From positions 54,832 to 118,831 of the forward strand of contig JAZQEC010000038.1 of the NCBI GenBank assembly GCA_045538755.1: a stretch of DNA of 64,000 bases, in the 5' to 3' direction. The DNA comes from UBA1738 sp045538755. GTDB taxonomy: Bacteria; Bacillota; Clostridia; UBA1381. Position numbers and translations under genes: made by a program. The notes beneath the pieces were generated by a model that was not told the origin of the DNA, searched no databases, and was given only the letters and a program-made list of their open reading frames with translations. Below, in pieces: positions 61,308 through 64,000 of this stretch. Numbering within the stretch: the stretch's first letter is position 1; the number at the start of each line of letters is the position of its first letter.

Positions 61308-62143
61308 TAAAAGAACTTTTAAAATCCACAACTGAAGCATTAAGAAAAAGCGGAAATGATAACCCCGTTTTTGAAGCACATCTTCTGGTAAGGCATATAA
61401 CAGGCCTATCGGCAACAGACCTTGTTCTTTCTCACGATAAAACAATTCAGAAAGAATACATAGACAATCTTGATATGCTTATAAAGCGCAGAGTTTCAGG
61501 CGAGCCGCTTCAATATATTCTTGGAACACAAGAATTTATGTCGCTGGAATTTAAAGTCACACCGTCTGTACTTATCCCTCGTGCTGATACCGAAACTTTG
61601 GTTGAATATGTTATTGAAAAAACAAAAAATAAAGGCATTTCGCTTCTTGATATCGGTACAGGTACAGGCTGTATTCCTCTATCCATCGCTTTCTACAACA
61701 AGCGTGCATTTGTCCGTGGCCTTGATATAAGCGAAAAAGCTGTTGAAGTTGCAAAAGGCAATGCCGAAAACCTTGGGTTAAAAGACCGAGCAGCTTTTGA
61801 ATTATGTGACATTTTAACAGAAATTCCTAAAGGAAAATATGATGTGATTACATCCAATCCACCATATATAGAAAGCGACGTTATTCCCACTTTGCAAACC
61901 AGTGTTAAAAATTTTGAACCACATCTTGCACTTGACGGCGGCGTTGACGGACTTATATTTTACCGCAGAATATGCAGTATAGCACCGTCAATTTTGTCAA
62001 AAGGCGGACTTTTAGCTTTTGAAATAGGCTATAATCAAGGACAGGCTGTTTTTGATTTGATGAAAAATGACTTTGAGAATGTCGAAATAATTAAGGATTT
62101 GTGTGGTAATGACAGAGTTGTCGCAGGAGTTTTTACACAATAA
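61301..62143 (+). CDS. prmC: Release factor glutamine methyltransferase PrmC
   Basis: A 280-residue class I methyltransferase: helical N-domain, VLIPRADTETLVE (~94), LLDIGTGTGCIPLSIA (~114), and the catalytic NPPYIESDVI near 184. It methylates the Gln of the GGQ motif in release factors. It starts inside the end of yqhQ. prfA is not adjacent here; the gene is followed by an intergenic region with a terminator. Confidence 0.95.
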   Translation: MVIKELLKSTTEALRKSGNDNPVFEAHLLVRHITGLSATDLVLSHDKTIQKEYIDNLDMLIKRRVSGEPLQYILGTQEFMSLEFKVTPSVLIPRADTETLVEYVIEKTKNKGISLLDIGTGTGCIPLSIAFYNKRAFVRGLDISEKAVEVAKGNAENLGLKDRAAFELCDILTEIPKGKYDVITSNPPYIESDVIPTLQTSVKNFEPHLALDGGVDGLIFYRRICSIAPSILSKGGLLAFEIGYNQGQAVFDLMKNDFENVEIIKDLCGNDRVVAGVFTQ

Positions 62144-62332
62144 AAAATCAGAGCAAACTATATCAGCTTGCCCTGATGTGAAAAAGCCGAACGGTGTAGA
62201 TGACATAAAAAATAAGCTTTGCGTAAGCAAAGCAACCTTAACTTCTTCCCTTTTCACTATTACTTATTACTTCCCAAAAATCCGTACACCAATGAATTTT
62301 AAGGAATAGCGAAGAGTGAATAGGTAATAAGT
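62144..62332. other. Intergenic stretch with inverted repeats after prmC
   Basis: No gene seen. There is a small hairpin GCTTTGC-GTAA-GCAAAGC near 62217-62234 and an 11-bp inverted repeat TTACTTATTAC (62260-62270) with GTAATAAGTAA (62324-62334). This could be a small interspersed repeat or folded 3' UTR. Confidence 0.4.
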
Positions 62333-62365
62333 AAAAATCCCCATACTTTCGTATGAGGATTTTTT
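62333..62365. terminator. Terminator between prmC and the Ig-like protein gene
   Basis: AAATCC-C-CATAC-TTTC-GTATG-A-GGATTTTTT, usable in both directions, between convergent genes. Confidence 0.8.
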
Positions 62366-62398
62366 GGAAGAGCCGAATGGTTTAGCTGCATTTTCTAT

Positions 62399-63493
62399 CT
62401 ACCCAATTGCCTCTGGACTGTTTTCTACTTGTTTAACATTCTGCCTTTTACGTAGATTTATTTTTATTATAAATATCAAAAATGCAAAAAGTGAAATGAC
62501 AATAATATCCACAAATGCATTGTGAACAACCAGTAGCACTGTTTGTTCAATACCGTCAACTGTTTTTATGTATACTGTTGCAACACCTACTTTTTTTGCC
62601 TCTATTTTTTCTCCGTTAATCTTTGCCACCTTTTCATCACTAGACCAAGCAATATACGATTTGTTAGAAGTATTCAGAGGTAAAATTTGAATGTTTAACG
62701 GTTTTTGAGAGTTATTTAATGCCGTAAAAAAAAGTGGTGTTTTAATTTCTTTTGATTTCACATAATACACAGACACAGATTCTTCTTTTTTGACACCATC
62801 ACACTCAATTACCAGTTTACACTCCCCTTCCTTTTTTGCAATAATTTCTCCATTATCATCTATAGACACAATATCGGGATTACTTGAAGAATAAGACATG
62901 TCCTTGCATGTTGCATTCTCTGGAAACGCTTTACACCGTAAAGTATAGGTTTCATTTATATAAAAATCACTTTTAGCATTTTCAATAATAATTTTTTCTA
63001 CTGACGTTTTTACCACATTTAAAGTATAACTATATTTTACATTGTTTGGAGTGGATGCTGTAATTACAGTTTTTCCTACTGATTTGGCAAAAACCAGTCC
63101 GCTCTCTATGGTCGCCACCTCAGGATTACTACTTGTAAATGTTATGGTATCATCTATTGCCCCATTTGGCCAATATGTCCATCGAAACCCTGACGAATCT
63201 CCCACACGCATATTTTGCGGTGGAGAATCCAAACGCAATTTATATATTATTCTATCATAAGTCGGAGGGTAACATACTCGACAAGGTCTATAACCACTTG
63301 ATAACGCATCTTGCACAGTAGGGAATGTGATATAATTCGAACTAGATATACGATATGCCCATTCACAATTGTTGTAATGATAAATGTTTGAATTGGCGGA
63401 TCCAACATAGTATGCATATGTAGTTAAAAACATAGAAGTAATAATTATAATTAATAAAATTAATGCTAATAAAAATCTTGATAACTTTTTCAA
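62399..63493 (-). CDS. Membrane-anchored protein with Ada-like Cys site and Ig-like repeats
   Basis: A 364-residue protein. The start is a TTG at 63493, set by AAGGAG nine bases upstream; the long upstream frame would pass through a terminator hairpin. Residues 1-27 are a signal peptide. Residues ~28-78 (VGSANSNIYHY, CEWAYRIS, GYRPCRVCYPP) match the metal-binding domain of Ada-like proteins (H...C...C..C). Then come two to three BIG2-type Ig-like domains (FTSSNPEVATIESGLV, YSSSNPDIVSIDDNGEI, AWSSDEKVAKING) and a C-terminal membrane segment (IIVISLFAFLIFIIKI) with a basic tail. Surface location expected; role unknown. Confidence 0.75.
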   Translation of the reverse strand: MKKLSRFLLALILLIIIITSMFLTTYAYYVGSANSNIYHYNNCEWAYRISSSNYITFPTVQDALSSGYRPCRVCYPPTYDRIIYKLRLDSPPQNMRVGDSSGFRWTYWPNGAIDDTITFTSSNPEVATIESGLVFAKSVGKTVITASTPNNVKYSYTLNVVKTSVEKIIIENAKSDFYINETYTLRCKAFPENATCKDMSYSSSNPDIVSIDDNGEIIAKKEGECKLVIECDGVKKEESVSVYYVKSKEIKTPLFFTALNNSQKPLNIQILPLNTSNKSYIAWSSDEKVAKINGEKIEAKKVGVATVYIKTVDGIEQTVLLVVHNAFVDIIVISLFAFLIFIIKINLRKRQNVKQVENSPEAIG

Positions 63494-63604
63494 AATACTC
63501 AACTCCTTAAAATTTCCCATAATTAGATACTCACTATGCTTGGCGCTTATACAATTACTAACAACACAAGGAAAAATACTAACATCTAAATCGTCTTCCA
63601 AATT

Positions 63605-63763
63605 AAAAAAGTGCGCAGCCGAAGCTACGCACGAAAAACGCATAACTCCGCTTACTGCGACATAAGTTTTCGACCAATTATAAGGATGTGAAAAAAGAGT
63701 ATGCATTTTTACCAAAAGATAAAAATACACCCTTTATAATTGGATATTATTAACTTATGTCGC
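63605..63763 (-). ncRNA. Candidate structured RNA or attenuating leader
   Basis: Minus strand: a promoter (-35 TTGCAT 63793-63798, -10 TATACT 63770-63775, spacer 17) would start transcription at about 63763. The RNA opens with GCGACATAAGTT, which pairs with AACTTATGTCGC ending at 63657; inside it CCAATTATAAAGG pairs with CCTTATAATTGG. Near its end a perfect hairpin (GTGCG-AGC / GCT-CGCAC, 63611-63632) is followed by six T, a good terminator. Either a ~158-nt free RNA or a leader controlling the Ig-like protein gene. No known riboswitch class recognised; a small palindromic insertion element is the other reading. Confidence 0.5.
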
Positions 63764-64000
63764 AAATATAGTATAACATATAAAGATATAAAATGCAAGG
63801 AAAATAACAAACTCGAAAAGTTGTCCTTTATGTTGGTGGATCTTCAGACGAGGGCGTAGAAAACCAATGCGGTGAATTGTTTTGCAGCCCCACAGTCCCT
63901 GCGAGTTGAAAACGAGCCACACCTTGCGAAGTTTGAAGCCGTTTTTGCAGCAGCAAAAAATCTCGCCAAATAAAAATGACACCTGAAGGGTGAAGTCGGA
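63764..64000. other. GC-richer block of unknown nature at the window edge
   Basis: From about 63815 to 63980 the bases are clearly richer in G and C than the surroundings. No frame has a ribosome binding site; a plus-strand stretch ending near 63972 (QSLRVENEPHLAKFEAV type) and a 75-codon minus-strand frame are both possible but unsupported. It may be a dispersed repeat or the 3' end of a gene beyond the window. Confidence 0.35.

Noticed and set aside
63494..63730. N-terminal extension of the Ig-like protein by 79 residues
   Set aside because: It would be read through a strong terminator hairpin and places the signal peptide in the middle of the protein; the TTG at 63493 has a proper AAGGAG site.
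63605..63763. 6S RNA
   Set aside because: The long hairpin after a promoter suggested it, but the molecule is too short and lacks the large central bubble flanked by conserved stems.
63755..63982. 75-codon minus-strand frame in the GC-rich block
   Set aside because: No ribosome binding site, no recognisable domain, and it ends in the promoter region of the candidate RNA.
1..64000. CRISPR arrays, transposases or prophage genes
   Set aside because: No regularly spaced repeats and no transposase or phage structural motifs were found; only the short integrase-like remnant near 26.9 kb hints at past insertion.

Overview
The window looks like chromosome of an anaerobic, endospore-forming, low-GC Clostridia bacterium of gut or rumen type. 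The spore genes spoIIGA, sigE and spoVAC are present. There is also a ferredoxin-dependent 2-oxoacid oxidoreductase, rubrerythrin, rubredoxin and ferritin, T-box leaders, sigma-A promoters with 17-bp spacers, and strong AGGAGG-type ribosome binding sites. Nearly everything is core metabolism. I see no intact mobile element, prophage, rRNA or CRISPR array.

Region 1 (1-10.7 kb, minus strand). A truncated phosphodiester-glycosidase gene lies at the edge. Behind it sits the most interesting block. Two paralogous proteins fuse an XRE-type helix-turn-helix, a cupin and an ACSM-like acyl-CoA synthetase. Each is preceded by its own T-box riboswitch; I read a Val specifier (GUA) for the first and an Ile specifier (AUC) for the second. 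The Val unit continues into a P-loop ATPase, a 2x[4Fe-4S] ferredoxin, the three other subunits of a branched-chain 2-oxoacid:ferredoxin oxidoreductase (VOR) and an SGNH hydrolase. Because T-boxes switch genes on when a tRNA is uncharged, I infer that these enzymes run in the anabolic direction: branched short-chain acid to acyl-CoA, then reductive carboxylation to the 2-oxoacid precursors of Val and Ile.

Region 2 (10.9-13.5 kb). metY-metA sits behind a Met-specifier T-box. Region 3 (13.5-23.5 kb) is a nine-gene de novo pyrimidine operon, pyrC-carA-carB-pyrK-pyrD-pyrF-pyrE-pyrB-pyrI, behind a PyrR-type attenuator. Its CarA has lost the glutaminase Cys and His, which suggests an ammonia-using carbamoyl-phosphate synthetase.

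Region 4 (23.8-33.6 kb) holds rubrerythrin, GTP-type PEP carboxykinase, tRNA-Glu with a possible integrase scar, a heterodimeric ABC exporter, rubredoxin, a ZIP transporter, ferritin, an SGNH hydrolase and tRNA-Pro. Region 5 (33.7-43 kb) holds a GNAT/DUF2156 pair, a YtxH-like protein, a DUF1015 protein, secDF, RNase R and an RlmL-like methyltransferase.

Region 6 (43-57 kb) contains a probable seven-gene operon trmL-degV-apgM-(AI-2E transporter)-metG-proS-(CapD-type dehydratase), then yihY, and pgi-(P-loop gene)-thrC. The ApgM-like enzyme may be the homoserine kinase that feeds ThrC. Region 7 (57-62 kb) has smpB, small membrane proteins, spoIIGA-sigE-spoVAC with a recognisable spoIIG-type promoter, and yqhQ-prmC. 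The right end (62.1-64 kb) carries a secreted Ig-like protein, a strongly structured candidate RNA or leader, and a GC-richer block of unknown nature.
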